A stretch of 64,000 bases of DNA. Origin: Phytophthora colocasiae. Its lineage: Eukaryota > Oomycota > Peronosporomycetes > Peronosporales > Peronosporaceae. The stretch spans positions 1-64,000 of the forward strand of contig JAGKQI010000062.1 of assembly GCA_018806915.1 (NCBI GenBank), in the 5' to 3' direction. Position 1 is the first letter of the stretch; each line of letters starts with the position of its first letter. Of the stretch, positions 22,204 to 35,358 are shown in pieces. Made by a program: the position numbers and the translations under genes. The notes below the pieces were generated by a model, which was given only the letters and a program-made list of their open reading frames with translations, searched no databases and had not been told where the DNA came from.

Positions 22204-23075
22204 AACTCCTTGCATTCGTTTCGCGTGCGCACGCTCTGTGTGTCGTTCGTGATCGAGGCGTGTTGCACGCCATCTTTGCTCTTTTGCTCTTTTGCTCTTT
22301 TGCTCTTTTGCTCTTTTGCTCTTTTGCTCTTTGCTGTTTTGCTCTAGCTCTTGCACAGCTGCACGCTACCTCTTTTCGAGTCGCGTTAATGCACTCACTT
22401 GCCTAAAACCACGCGCTTCCCTCGACATTCGCTGCAATACAATACACTAGATACACTACTCCAGTCCCACCCAGTCCCACCTAGTCCTACCTAGTCCCGC
22501 TGGTCCTTTCAATTCGTCTTTCCAAGAAGTACCGTGTCGCTTGTACTTGCTGTCGTCTTTATTTTCTGATCACCAAATGGGCTAACGGTGGCACGCGTAT
22601 TGGATAGTGAACAGTCCATAGCGTCAATGGCAACTTCGGCCATAGTAGAGGACCGGCGCGCTCATTTCAGGTGGATGGATGGCCATCGAGAGGCGAAAAG
22701 CCGTCACATCGAATGACTCGTTTGGTACATGTACACATCGGCCCATCGAAGCTAACCATCGCAAGCTATGGATCGTGAGGCACTGTTGACACGTACCTCA
22801 CAGCACGGTGTTGTGGAGTAGGCAGAGTGAGAGAGAGCGTTGGCGATATTGGTGTCGAGCGATAGTATGGGAGTGTTATGTAGTAGGGGTATTGTGAGTG
22901 GCGGACGATGTGGAGCGTGAAGAGAGGTCGATGTAGTAGTAGGGAGGGTGTGTATGGTGCAGGTGGTGCAGGTGGTGCAGGTGGTGCAGGTGGTGCAGGT
23001 GTTTAAGCATGGTTTGTAGAGTTGTGGTGTGTGTTCTAGGGGTTGAAAATGTGTGTGTTTTTGTGTGTTGTAAGA

Positions 23076-23147
23076 GCCCCTATAGCTCAGTGGTAGAGCA
23101 CCCGCTTAGTAAGCGGAAGGTCGGTAGTTCAATCCTGCCTGGGGGCA
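23076..23147 (+). tRNA. tRNA-Thr(AGT), unit 25
   Basis: Unit 25 (22653-23573). Full-length copy; five nine-base repeats, five T4 tracts. Confidence 0.93.
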
Positions 23148-24016
23148 AACTCCTTGCATTCGTTTCGCGTGCGCACGCTCTGTGTGTCGTTCGTGATCGA
23201 GGCGTGTTGCACGCCATCTTTGCTCTTTTGCTCTTTTGCTCTTTTGCTCTTTTGCTCTTTTGCTCTAGCTCTTGCACAGCTGCACGCTACCTCTTTTCGA
23301 GTCGCGTTAATGCACTCACTTGCCTAAAACCACGCGCTTCCCTCGACATTCGCTGCAATACAATACACTAGATACACTACTCCAGTCCCACCCAGTCCCA
23401 CCTAGTCCTACCTAGTCCCGCTGGTCCTTTCAATTCGTCTTTCCAAGAAGTACCGTGTCGCTTGTACTTGCTGTCGTCTTTATTTTCTGATCACCAAATG
23501 GGCTAACGGTGGCACGCGTATTGGATAGTGAACAGTCCATAGCGTCAATGGCAACTTCGGCCATAGTAGAGGACCGGCGCGCTCATTTCAGGTGGATGGA
23601 TGGCCATCGAGAGGCGAAAAGCCGTCACATCGAATGACTCGTTTGGTACATGTACACATCGGCCCATCGAAGCTAACCATCGCAAGCTATGGATCGTGAG
23701 GCACTGTTGACACGTACCTCACAGCACGGTGTTGTGGAGTAGGCAGAGTGAGAGAGCGTTGGCGATATTGGTGTCGAGCGATAGTATGGGGTGTTATGTA
23801 GTAGGGGTATTGTGAGTGGCGGACGATGTGGAGCGTGAAGAGAGGTCGATGTAGTAGTAGGGAGGGTGTGTAAGGTGTGTATGGTGGTGTGTGCAGGTGG
23901 TGCAGGTGGTGCAGGTGGTGCAGGTGGTGCAGGTGGTGCAGGTGTTTAAGCATGGTTTGTAGAGTTGTGGTGTGTGTTCTAGGGGTTGAAAATGTGTGTT
24001 TTTGTGTGTTGTAAGA

Positions 24017-24088
24017 GCCCCTATAGCTCAGTGGTAGAGCACCCGCTTAGTACGCGGAAGGTCGGTAGTACCATCGTGCCTGGGGGCA
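24017..24088 (+). pseudogene. tRNA-Thr(AGT), unit 26, T-arm substituted
   Basis: Unit 26 (23574-24513). The T loop reads TACCATC instead of TTCAATC, the first base of the 3' T stem is G instead of C, and A38 of the anticodon loop is C; all are transversions and the B box is damaged. Further changes lie downstream to about 24226. Six nine-base repeats, four T4 tracts. Confidence 0.6.
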
Positions 24089-24949
24089 AACTCCTGTCAT
24101 TCGTTTCGCGTGCGCACGCTCTGTGTGTCGTTCGTGATCGAGGCGTGTTGCCCGCCATCTTTGCTCTTTTGCTCTTTTGCTCTTTTGCTCTTTTGCTCTT
24201 TGCTCTAGCTCTTGCACAGCTGCACTCTACCTCTTTTCGAGTCGCGTTAATGCACTCACTTGCCTAAAACCACGCGCTTCCCTCGACATTCGCTGCAATA
24301 CAATACACTAGATACACTACTCCAGTCCCACCCAGTCCCACCTAGTCCTACCTAGTCCCGCTGGTCCTTTCAATTCGTCTTTCCAAGAAGTACCGTGTCG
24401 CTTGTACTTGCTGTCGTCTTTATTTTCTGATCACCAAATGGGCTAACGGTGGCACGCGTATTGGATAGTGAACAGTCCATAGCGTCAATGGCAACTTCGG
24501 CCATAGTAGAGGACCGGCGCGCTCATTTCAGGTGGATGGATGGCCATCGAGAGGCGAAAAGCCGTCACATCGAATGACTCGTTTGGTACATGTACACATC
24601 GGCCCATCGAAGCTAACCATCGCAAGCTATGGATCGTGAGGCACTGTTGACACGTACCTCACAGCACGGTGTTGTGGAGTAGGCAGAGTGAGAGAGCGTT
24701 GGCGATATTGGTGTCGAGCGATAGTATGGGGTGTTATGTAGTAGGGGTATTGTGAGTGGCGGACGATGTGGAGCGTGAAGAGAGGTCGATGTAGTAGTAG
24801 GGAGGGTGTGTAAGGTGTGTATGGTGCAGGTGGTGCAGGTGGTGCAGGTGGTGCAGGTGGTGCAGGTGGTGCAGGTGTTTAAGCATGGTTTGTAGAGTTG
24901 TGGTGTGTGTTCTAGGGGTTGAAAATGTGTGTTTTTTTGTGTTGTAAGA

Positions 24950-25021
24950 TCCCCTATAGCTCAGTGGTAGAGCACCCGCTTAGTAAGCGGAAGGTCGGTA
25001 GTTCAATCCTTCCTGGGGGCA
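24950..25021 (+). pseudogene. tRNA-Thr(AGT), unit 27, two substitutions
   Basis: Unit 27 (24514-25455). G1 is T, which breaks the G1-C72 pair, and the T-stem G is T, giving CTTCC. Whether it is dead, marginal, or mis-sequenced is open. Six nine-base repeats, six T4 tracts. Confidence 0.5.
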
Positions 25022-25875
25022 AACTCCTTGCATTCGTTTCGCGTGCGCACGCTCTGTGTGTCGTTCGTGATCGAGGCGTGTTGCACGCCATCTTTGCTCT
25101 TTTGCTCTTTTGCTCTTTTGCTCTTTTGCTCTTTTGCTCTTTTGCTCTAGCTCTTGCACAGCTGCACGCTACCTCTTTTCGAGTCGCGTTAATGCACTCA
25201 CTTGCCTAAAACCACGCGCTTCCCTCGACATTCGCTGCAATACAATACACTAGATACACTACTCCAGTCCCACCCAGTCCCACCTAGTCCTACCTAGTCC
25301 CGCTGGTCCTTTCAATTCGTCTTTCCAAGAAGTACCGTGTCGCTTGTACTTGCTGTCGTCTTTATTTTCTGATCACCAAATGGGCTAACGGTGGCACGCG
25401 TATTGGATAGTGAACAGTCCATAGCGTCAATGGCAACTTCGGCCATAGTAGAGGACCGGCGCGCTCATTTCAGGTGGATGGATGGCCATCGAGAGGCGAA
25501 AAGCCGTCACATCGAATGACTCGTTTGGTACATGTACACATCGGCCCATCGAAGCTAACCATCGCAAGCTATGGATCGTGAGGCACTGTTGACACGTACC
25601 TCACAGCACGGTGTTGTGGAGTAGGCAGAGTGAGAGAGCGTTGGCGATATTGGTGTCGAGCGATAGTATGGGGGTGTTATGTAGTAGGGGTATTGTGAGT
25701 GGCGGACGATGTGGAGCGTGAAGAGAGGTCGATGTAGTAGTAGGGAGGGTGTGTAAGGTGTGTATGGTGCAGGTGGTGCAGGTGGTGCAGGTGGTGCAGG
25801 TGTTTAAGCCATGGTTTGTAGAGTTGTGGTGTGTGTTCTAGGGGTTGAAAATGTGTGTTTTTGTGTGTTGTAAGA

Positions 25876-25947
25876 GCCCCTATAGCTCAGTGGTAGAGCA
25901 CCCGCTTAGTAAGCGGAAGGTCGGTAGTTCAATCCTGCCTGGGGGCA
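25876..25947 (+). tRNA. tRNA-Thr(AGT), unit 28
   Basis: Unit 28 (25456-26389). Full-length copy; four nine-base repeats, seven T4 tracts. Confidence 0.93.
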
Positions 25948-26829
25948 AACTCCTTGCATTCGTTTCGCGTGCGCACGCTCTGTGTGTCGTTCGTGATCGA
26001 GGCGTGTTGCACGCCATCTTTGCTCTTTTGCTCTTTTGCTCTTTTGCTCTTTTGCTCTTTTGCTCTTTTGCTCTTTTGCTCTAGCTCTTGCACAGCTGCA
26101 CGCTACCTCTTTTCGAGTCGCGTTAATGCACTCACTTGCCTAAAACCACGCGCTTCCCTCGACATTCGCTGCAATACAATACACTAGATACACTACTCCA
26201 GTCCCACCCAGTCCCACCTAGTCCTACCTAGTCCCGCTGGTCCTTTCAATTCGTCTTTCCAAGAAGTACCGTGTCGCTTGTACTTGCTGTCGTCTTTATT
26301 TTCTGATCACCAAATGGGCTAACGGTGGCACGCGTATTGGATAGTGAACAGTCCATAGCGTCAATGGCAACTTCGGCCATAGTAGAGGACCGGCGCGCTC
26401 ATTTCAGGTGGATGGATGGCCATCGAGAGGCGAAAAGCCGTCACATCGAATGACTCGTTTGGTACATGTACACATCGGCCCATCGAAGCTAACCATCGCA
26501 AGCTATGGATCGTGAGGCACTGTTGACACGTACCTCACAGCACGGTGTTGTGGAGTAGGCAGAGTGAGAGAGCGTTGGCGATATTGGTGTCGAGCGATAG
26601 TATGGGGGTGTTATGTAGTAGGGGTATTGTGAGTGGCGGACGATGTGGAGCGTGAAGAGAGGTCGATGTAGTAGTAGGGAGGGTGTGTAAGGTGTGTATG
26701 GTGCAGGTGGTGCAGGTGGTGCAGGTGGTGCAGGTGGTGCAGGTGGTGCAGGTGTTTAAGCATGGTTTGTAGAGTTGTGGTGTGTGTTCTAGGGGTTTGA
26801 AATGTGTGTGTGGGTTGTGTGGTGTAATA

Positions 26830-26900
26830 GCAACTATAGATCAGTGGTAGAGCACCCGCTTAGTAAGCGGAAGGTCGGTAGTTCAATCCTGCCTGGGGCA
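26830..26900 (+). pseudogene. tRNA-Thr(AGT), unit 29, acceptor and A box damaged
   Basis: Unit 29 (26390-27343). Three C to A changes (GCAACTATAGATCAG) break two acceptor pairs, one D-stem pair and the A-box Y position, and the 3' acceptor is also G4. The 5' flank 26798-26829 is altered too. Six nine-base repeats, seven T4 tracts. Confidence 0.65.
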
Positions 26901-27773
26901 AACTCCTTGCATTCGTTTCGCGTGCGCACGCTCTGTGTGTCGTTCGTGATCGAGGCGTGTTGCACGCCATCTTTGCTCTTTTGCTCTTTTGCTCTTTTGC
27001 TCTTTTGCTCTTTTGCTCTTTTGCTCTTTTGCTCTTTGCTCTTTGCACAGCTGCACGCTACCTCTTTCGAGTCGCGTTAATGCACTCACTTGCCTAAAAC
27101 CACGCGCTTCCCTCGACATTCGCTGCAATACAATACACTAGATACACTACTCCAGTCCCACCCAGTCCCACCTAGTCCTACCTAGTCCCGCTGGTCCTTT
27201 CAATTCGTCTTTCCAAGAAGTACCGTGTCGCTTGTACTTGCTGTCGTCTTTATTTTCTGATCACCAAATGGGCTAACGGTGGCACGCGTATTGGATAGTG
27301 AACAGTCCATAGCGTCAATGGCAACTTCGGCCATAGTAGAGGACCGGCGCGCTCATTTCAGGTGGATGGATGGCCATCGAGAGGCGAAAAGCCGTCACAT
27401 CGAATGACTCGTTTGGTACATGTACACATCGGCCCATCGAAGCTAACCATCGCAAGCTATGGATCGTGAGGCACTGTTGACACGTACCTCACAGCACGGT
27501 GTTGTGGAGTAGGCAGAGTGAGAGAGAGCGTTGGCGATATTGGTGTCGAGCGATAGTATGGGGGTGTTATGTAGTAGGGGTATTGTGAGTGGCGGACGAT
27601 GTGGAGCGTGAAGAGGTCGATGTAGTAGTAGGGAGGGTGTGTAAGGTGTGTATGGTGCAGGTGGTGCAGGTGGTGCAGGTGGTGCAGGTGGTGCAGGTGT
27701 TTAAGCATGGTTTGTAGAGTTGTGGTGTGTGTTCTAGGGGTTGAAAATGTGTGTGTTTTTGTGTGTTGTAAGA

Positions 27774-27844
27774 GCCCCTATAGCTCAGTGGTAGAGCACC
27801 CGCTTAGTAAGCGGAAGGTCGGTAGTTCAATCCTGCCTGGGGCA
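27774..27844 (+). tRNA. tRNA-Thr(AGT), unit 30, acceptor G4
   Basis: Unit 30 (27344-28285). Acceptor one G short. Five nine-base repeats, six T4 tracts. Confidence 0.6.
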
Positions 27845-28715
27845 AACTCCTTGCATTCGTTTCGCGTGCGCACGCTCTGTGTGTCGTTCGTGATCGAGGC
27901 GTGTTGCACGCCATCTTTGCTCTTTGCTCTTTTGCTCTTTTGCTCTTTTGCTCTTTTGCTCTTTTGCTCTTTTGCTCTAGCTCTTGCACAGCTGCACGCT
28001 ACCTCTTTTCGAGTCGCGTTAATGCACTCACTTGCCTAAAACCACGCGCTTCCCTCGACATTCGCTGCAATACAATACACTAGATACACTACTCCAGTCC
28101 CACCCAGTCCCACCTAGTCCTACCTAGTCCCGCTGGTCCTTTCAATTCGTCTTTCCAAGAAGTACCGTGTCGCTTGTACTTGCTGTCGTCTTTATTTTCT
28201 GATCACCAAATGGGCTAACGGTGGCACGCGTATTGGATAGTGAACAGTCCATAGCGTCAATGGCAACTTCGGCCATAGTAGAGGACCGGCGCGCTCATTT
28301 CAGGTGGATGGATGGCCATCGAGAGGCGAAAAGCCGTCACATCGAATGACTCGTTTGGTACATGTACACATCGGCCCATCGAAGCTAACCATCGCAAGCT
28401 ATGGATCGTGAGGCACTGTTGACACGTACCTCACAGCACGGTGTTGTGGAGTAGGCAGAGTGAGAGAGCGTTGGCGATATTGGTGTCGAGCGATAGTATG
28501 GGGGTGTTATGTAGTAGGGGTATTGTGAGTGGCGGACGATGTGGAGCGTGAAGAGAGGTCGATGTAGTAGTAGGGAGGGTGTGTAAGGTGTGTATGGTGC
28601 AGGTGGTGCAGGTGGTGCAGGTGGTGCAGGTGGTGCAGGTGTTTAAGCATGGTTTGTAGAGTTGTGGTGTGTGTTCTAGGGGTTGAAAATGTGTGTGTTT
28701 TTGTGTGTTGTAAGA

Positions 28716-28787
28716 GCCCCTATAGCTCAGTGGTAGAGCACCCGCTTAGTAAGCGGAAGGTCGGTAGTTCAATCCTGCCTGGGGGCA
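28716..28787 (+). tRNA. tRNA-Thr(AGT), unit 31
   Basis: Unit 31 (28286-29227). Full-length copy; five nine-base repeats, four T4 tracts. The trailer reads GCATCTGCTTTCGCG, a rearrangement resembling the one in unit 35. Confidence 0.92.
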
Positions 28788-29660
28788 AACTCCTTGCATC
28801 TGCTTTCGCGTGCGCACGCTCTGTGTGTCGTTCGTGATCGAGGCGTGTTGCACGCCATCTTTGCTCTTTGCTCTTTGCTCTTTTGCTCTTTTGCTCTTTT
28901 GCTCTTTTGCTCTTTGCTCTAGCTCTTGCACAGCTGCACGCTACCTCTTTTCGAGTCGCGTTAATGCACTCACTTGCCTAAAACCACGCGCTTCCCTCGA
29001 CATTCGCTGCAATACAATACACTAGATACACTACTCCAGTCCCACCCAGTCCCACCTAGTCCTACCTAGTCCCGCTGGTCCTTTCAATTCGTCTTTCCAA
29101 GAAGTACCGTGTCGCTTGTACTTGCTGTCGTCTTTATTTTCTGATCACCAAATGGGCTAACGGTGGCACGCGTATTGGATAGTGAACAGTCCATAGCGTC
29201 AATGGCAACTTCGGCCATAGTAGAGGACCGGCGCGCTCATTTCAGGTGGATGGATGGCCATCGAGAGGCGAAAAGCCGTCACATCGAATGACTCGTTTGG
29301 TACATGTACACATCGGCCCATCGAAGCTAACCATCGCAAGCTATGGATCGTGAGGCACTGTTGACACGTACCTCACAGCACGGTGTTGTGGAGTAGGCAG
29401 AGTGAGAGAGCGTTGGCGATATTGGTGTCGAGCGATAGTATGGGGTGTTATGTAGTAGGGGTATTGTGAGTGGCGGACGATGTGGAGCGTGAAGAGAGGT
29501 CGATGTAGTAGTAGGGAGGGTGTGTAAGGTGTGTATGTATGGTGCAGGTGGTGCAGGTGGTGCAGGTGGTGCAGGTGGTGCAGGTGTTTAAGCATGGTTT
29601 GTAGAGTTGTGGTGTGTGTTCTAGGGGTTGAAAATGTGTGTGTTTTTGTGTGTTGTAAGA

Positions 29661-29731
29661 GCCCCTATAGCTCAGTGGTAGAGCACCCGCTTAGTAAGCG
29701 GAAGGTCGGTAGTTCAATCCTGCCTGGGGCA
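29661..29731 (+). tRNA. tRNA-Thr(AGT), unit 32, acceptor G4
   Basis: Unit 32 (29228-30157). Acceptor one G short. Five nine-base repeats; four T-tracts of four or more, one a T5. Confidence 0.6.
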
Positions 29732-30580
29732 AACTCCTTGCATTCGTTTCGCGTGCGCACGCTCTGTGTGTCGTTCGTGATCGAGGCGTGTTGCACGCCA
29801 TCTTTGCTCTTTGCTCTTTTGCTCTTTGCTCTTTTGCTCTTTTTGCTCTTTTGCTCTTGCACAGCTGCACGCTACCTCTTTCGAGTCGCGTTAATGCACT
29901 CACTTGCCTAAAACCACGCGCTTCCCTCGACATTCGCTGCAATACAATACACTAGATACACTACTCCAGTCCCACCCAGTCCCACCTAGTCCTACCTAGT
30001 CCCGCTGGTCCTTTCAATTCGTCTTTCCAAGAAGTACCGTGTCGCTTGTACTTGCTGTCGTCTTTATTTTCTGATCACCAAATGGGCTAACGGTGGCACG
30101 CGTATTGGATAGTGAACAGTCCATAGCGTCAATGGCAACTTCGGCCATAGTAGAGGACCGGCGCGCTCATTTCAGGTGGATGGATGGCCATCGAGAGGCG
30201 AAAAGCCGTCACATCGAATGACTCGTTTGGTACATGTACACATCGGCCCATCGAAGCTAACCATCGCAAGCTATGGATCGTGAGGCACTGTTGACACGTA
30301 CCTCACAGCACGGTGTTGTGGAGTAGGCAGAGTGAGAGAGAGCGTTGGCGATATTGGTGTCGAGCGATAGTATGGGTGGGTTATGTAGTAGGGGGATTGT
30401 GAGTGGCGGACGATGTGGAGCGTGAAGAGAGGTCGATGTAGTAGTAGGGAGGTTGTGTAAGGTGTGTATGGTGCAGGTGGTGCAGGTGTTGCAGGAGGTG
30501 CAGGTTTTTAATCATGGTTTGTAGAGTTGTGGTGTTTGTTATAGGGGTTGAAATTGTGTGTGTTTTTGTGTTTGGTAAGA

Positions 30581-30651
30581 GCCCCTATAGCTCAGTGGTA
30601 GAGCACCCGCTTAGTAAGCGGAAGGTCGGTAGTTCAATCCTGCCTGGGGCA
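30581..30651 (+). tRNA. tRNA-Thr(AGT), unit 33, acceptor G4
   Basis: Unit 33 (30158-31077). Acceptor one G short. The whole 5' flank 30375-30575 carries scattered G to T, T to G, C to A and A to T changes, degrading the four nine-base repeats; the tRNA body is untouched. Five T4 tracts. Confidence 0.58.
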
Positions 30652-31496
30652 AACTCCTTGCATTCGTTTCGCGTGCGCACGCTCTGTGTGTCGTTCGTGA
30701 TCGAGGCGTGTTGCACGCCATCTTTTGCTCTTTGCTCTTTTGCTCTTTTGCTCTTTTGCTCTTTTGCTCTAGCTCTTGCACAGCTGCACGCTACCTCTTT
30801 TCGAGTCGCGTTAATGCACTCACTTGCCTAAAACCACGCGCTTCCCTCGACATTCGCTGCAATACAATACACTAGATACACTACTCCAGTCCCACCCAGT
30901 CCCACCTAGTCCTACCTAGTCCCGCTGGTCCTTTCAATTCGTCTTTCCAAGAAGTACCGTGTCGCTTGTACTTGCTGTCGTCTTTATTTTCTGATCACCA
31001 AATGGGCTAACGGTGGCACGCGTATTGGATAGTGAACAGTCCATAGCGTCAATGGCAACTTCGGCCATAGTAGAGGACCGGCGCGCTCATTTCAGGTGGA
31101 TGGATGGCCATCGAGAGGCGAAAAGCCGTCACATCGAATGACTCGTTTGGTACATGTACCATCGGCCCATCGAAGCTAACCATCGCAAGCTATGGATCGT
31201 GAGGCACTGTTGACACGTACCTCACAGCACGGTGTTGTGGAGTAGGCAGAGTGAGAGAGCGTTGGCGATATTGGTGTCGAGCGATAGTATGGGGTGTTAT
31301 GTAGTAGGGGTATTGTGAGTGGCGGACGATGTGGAGCGTGAAGAGAGGTCGATGTAGTAGTAGGGAGGGTGTGTAAGGTGTGTATGGTGCAGGTGGTGCA
31401 GGTGGTGCAGGTGGTGCAGGTGTTTAAGCATGGTTTGTAGAGTTGTGGTGTGTGTTCTAGGGGTTGAAAATGTGTGTGTTTTTGTGTGTTGTAAGA

Positions 31497-31568
31497 GCCC
31501 CTATAGCTCAGTGGTAGAGCACCCGCTTAGTAAGCGGAAGGTCGGTAGTTCAATCCTGCCTGGGGGCA
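31497..31568 (+). tRNA. tRNA-Thr(AGT), unit 34
   Basis: Unit 34 (31078-32018). Full-length copy; four nine-base repeats and eight T4 tracts, the maximum, shared with unit 55. Confidence 0.93.
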
Positions 31569-32459
31569 AACTCCTTGCATTCGTTTCGCGTGCGCACGCT
31601 CTGTGTGTCGTTCGTGATCGAGGCGTGTTGCACGCCATCTTTGCTCTTTTGCTCTTTTGCTCTTTTGCTCTTTTGCTCTTTTGCTCTTTTGCTCTTTTGC
31701 TCTTTTGCTCTAGCTCTTGCACAGCTGCACGCTACCTCTTTTCGAGTCGCGTTAATGCACTCACTTGCCTAAAACCACGCGCTTCCCTCGACATTCGCTG
31801 CAATACAATACACTAGATACACTACTCCAGTCCCACCCAGTCCCACCTAGTCCTACCTAGTCCCGCTGGTCCTTTCAATTCGTCTTTCCAAGAAGTACCG
31901 TGTCGCTTGTACTTGCTGTCGTCTTTATTTTCTGATCACCAAATGGGCTAACGGTGGCACGCGTATTGGATAGTGAACAGTCCATAGCGTCAATGGCAAC
32001 TTCGGCCATAGTAGAGGACCGGCGCGCTCATTTCAGGTGGATGGATGGCCATCGAGAGGCGAAAAGCCGTCACATCGAATGACTCGTTTGGTACATGTAC
32101 ACATCGGCCCATCGAAGCTAACCATCGCAAGCTATGGATCGTGAGGCACTGTTGACACGTACCTCACAGCACGGTGTTGTGGAGTAGGCAGAGTGAGAGA
32201 GAGCGTTGGCGATATTGGTGTCGAGCGATAGTATGGGGGTGTTATGTAGTAGGGGTATTGTGAGTGGCGGACGATGTGGAGCGTGAAGAGAGGTCGATGT
32301 AGTAGTAGGGAGGGTGTGTAAGGTGTGTATGGTGCAGGTGGTGCAGGTGGTGCAGGTGGTGCAGGTGGTGCAGGTGGTGCAGGTGTTTAAGCATGGTTTG
32401 TAGAGTTGTGGTGTGTGTTCTAGGGGTTGAAAATGTGTGTGTTTTTGTGTGTTGTAAGA

Positions 32460-32530
32460 GCCCCTATAGCTCAGTGGTAGAGCACCCGCTTAGTAAGCGG
32501 AAGGTCGGTAGTTCAATCCTGCCTGGGGCA
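32460..32530 (+). tRNA. tRNA-Thr(AGT), unit 35, acceptor G4
   Basis: Unit 35 (32019-32965). Acceptor one G short. The trailer reads GCATCTGCGTTTCGCG and a nearby GTGATCG has become AGATCG. Six nine-base repeats, six T4 tracts. Confidence 0.58.
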
Positions 32531-33405
32531 AACTCCTTGCATCTGCGTTTCGCGTGCGCACGCTCTGTGTGTCGTTCAGATCGAGGCGTGTTGCACGCCA
32601 TCTTTGCTCTTTTGCTCTTTTGCTCTTTTGCTCTTTTGCTCTTTTGCTCTTTTGCTCTAGCTCTTGCACAGCTGCACGCTACCTCTTTTCGAGTCGCGTT
32701 AATGCACTCACTTGCCTAAAACCACGCGCTTCCCTCGACATTCGCTGCAATACAATACACTAGATACACTACTCCAGTCCCACCCAGTCCCACCTAGTCC
32801 TACCTAGTCCCGCTGGTCCTTTCAATTCGTCTTTCCAAGAAGTACCGTGTCGCTTGTACTTGCTGTCGTCTTTATTTTCTGATCACCAAATGGGCTAACG
32901 GTGGCACGCGTATTGGATAGTGAACAGTCCATAGCGTCAATGGCAACTTCGGCCATAGTAGAGGACCGGCGCGCTCATTTCAGGTGGATGGATGGCCATC
33001 GAGAGGCGAAAAGCCGTCACATCGAATGACTCGTTTGGTACATGTACACATCGGCCCATCGAAGCTAACCATCGCAAGCTATGGATCGTGAGGCACTGTT
33101 GACACGTACCTCACAGCACGGTGTTGTGGAGTAGGCAGAGTGAGTGAGAGCGTTGGCGATATTGGTGTCGAGCGATAGTATGGGGTGTTATGTAGTAGGG
33201 GTATTGTGAGTGGCGGACGATGTGGAGCGTGAAGAGAGGTCGATGTAGTAGTAGGGAGGGTGTGTAAGGTGTGTATGGTGTGTATGGTGCAGGTGGTGCA
33301 GGTGGTGCAGGTGGTGCAGGTGGTGCAGGTGTTTAAGCATGGTTTGTAGAGTTGTGGTGTGTGTTCTAGGGGTTGAAAATGTGTGTGTTTTTGTGTGTTG
33401 TAAGA

Positions 33406-33476
33406 GCCCCTATAGCTCAGTGGTAGAGCACCCGCTTAGTAAGCGGAAGGTCGGTAGTTCAATCCTGCCTGGGGCA
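33406..33476 (+). tRNA. tRNA-Thr(AGT), unit 36, acceptor G4
   Basis: Unit 36 (32966-33910). Acceptor one G short. Five nine-base repeats; the T-tract region is degenerate (CTCTCTTTG, GCTCCTTT, GCTGTTTT) with three T4 tracts. Confidence 0.58.
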
Positions 33477-34351
33477 AACTCCTTGCATTCGTTTCGCGTG
33501 CGCACGCTCTGTGTGTCGTTCGTGATCGAGGCGTGTTGCACGCCATCTTTGCTCTCTTTGCTCTTTTGCTCTTTTGCTCCTTTGCTCTTTGCTGTTTTGC
33601 TCTAGCTCTTGCACAGCTGCACGCTACCTCTTTTCGAGTCGCGTTAATGCACTCACTTGCCTAAAACCACGCGCTTCCCTCGACATTCGCTGCAATACAA
33701 TACACTAGATACACTACTCCAGTCCCACCCAGTCCCACCTAGTCCTACCTAGTCCCGCTGGTCCTTTCAATTCGTCTTTCCAAGAAGTACCGTGTCGCTT
33801 GTACTTGCTGTCGTCTTTATTTTCTGATCACCAAATGGGCTAACGGTGGCACGCGTATTGGATAGTGAACAGTCCATAGCGTCAATGGCAACTTCGGCCA
33901 TAGTAGAGGACCGGCGCGCTCATTTCAGGTGGATGGATGGCCATCGAGAGGCGAAAAGCCGTCACATCGAATGACTCGTTTGGTACATGTACACATCGGC
34001 CCATCGAAGCTAACCATCGCAAGCTATGGATCGTGAGGCACTGTTGACACGTACCTCACAGCACGGTGTTGTGGAGTAGGCAGAGTGAGAGAGAGCGTTG
34101 GCGATATTGGTGTCGAGCGATAGTATGGGAGTGTTATGTAGTAGGGGTATTGTGAGTGGCGGACGATGTGGAGCGTGAAGAGAGGTCGATGTAGTAGTAG
34201 GGAGGGTGTGTAAGGTGTGTATGGTGCAGGTGGTGCAGGTGGTGCAGGTGGTGCAGGTGGTGCAGGTGGTGCAGGTGTTTAAGCATGGTTTGTAGAGTTG
34301 TGGTGTGTGTTCTAGGGGTTGAAAATGTGTGTGTTTTTGTGTGTTGTAAGA

Positions 34352-34423
34352 GCCCCTATAGCTCAGTGGTAGAGCACCCGCTTAGTAAGCGGAAGGTCGG
34401 TAGTTCAATCCTGCCTGGGGGCA
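34352..34423 (+). tRNA. tRNA-Thr(AGT), unit 37
   Basis: Unit 37 (33911-34849). Full-length copy; six nine-base repeats, five T4 tracts. Confidence 0.93.
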
Positions 34424-35287
34424 AACTCCTTGCATTCGTTTCGCGTGCGCACGCTCTGTGTGTCGTTCGTGATCGAGGCGTGTTGCACGCCATCTTTGCT
34501 CTTTTGCTCTTTTGCTCTTTTGCTCTTTTGCTCTTTTGCTCTAGCTCTTGCACAGCTGCACGCTACCTCTTTTCGAGTCGCGTTAATGCACTCACTTGCC
34601 TAAAACCACGCGCTTCCCTCGACATTCGCTGCAATACAATACACTAGATACACTACTCCAGTCCCACCCAGTCCCACCTAGTCCTACCTAGTCCCGCTGG
34701 TCCTTTCAATTCGTCTTTCCAAGAAGTACCGTGTCGCTTGTACTTGCTGTCGTCTTTATTTTCTGATCACCAAATGGGCTAACGGTGGCACGCGTATTGG
34801 ATAGTGAACAGTCCATAGCGTCAATGGCAACTTCGGCCATAGTAGAGGACCGGCGCGCTCATTTCAGGTGGATGGATGGCCATCGAGAGGCGAAAAGCCG
34901 TCACATCGAATGACTCGTTTGGTACATGTACACATCGGCCCATCGAAGCTAACCATCGCAAGCTATGGATCGTGAGGCACTGTTGACACGTACCTCACAG
35001 CACGGTGTTGTGGAGTAGGCAGAGTGAGAGAGCGTTGGCGATATTGGTGTCGAGCGATAGTATGGGGTGTTATGTAGTAGGGGTATTGTGAGTGGCGGAC
35101 GATGTGGAGCGTGAAGAGAGGTCGATGTAGTAGTAGGGAGGGTGTGTAAGGTGTGTATGGTGCAGGTGGTGCAGGTGGTGCAGGTGGTGCAGGTGGTGCA
35201 GGTGGTGCAGGTGTTTAAGCATGGTTTGTAGAGTTGTGGTGTGTGTTCTAGGGGTTGAAAATGTGTGTGTTTTTGTGTGTTGTAAGA

Positions 35288-35358
35288 GCCCCTATAGCTC
35301 AGTGGTAGAGCACCCGCTTAGTAAGCGGAAGGTCGGTAGTTCAATCCTGCCTGGGGCA
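35288..35358 (+). tRNA. tRNA-Thr(AGT), unit 38, acceptor G4, proximal T4
   Basis: Unit 38 (34850-35799). Acceptor one G short. A C to T change in the trailer makes a T4 at 35374-35377, 16 nt after the gene, the only such proximal tract seen in the array. Six nine-base repeats, seven distal T4 tracts. Confidence 0.6.
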
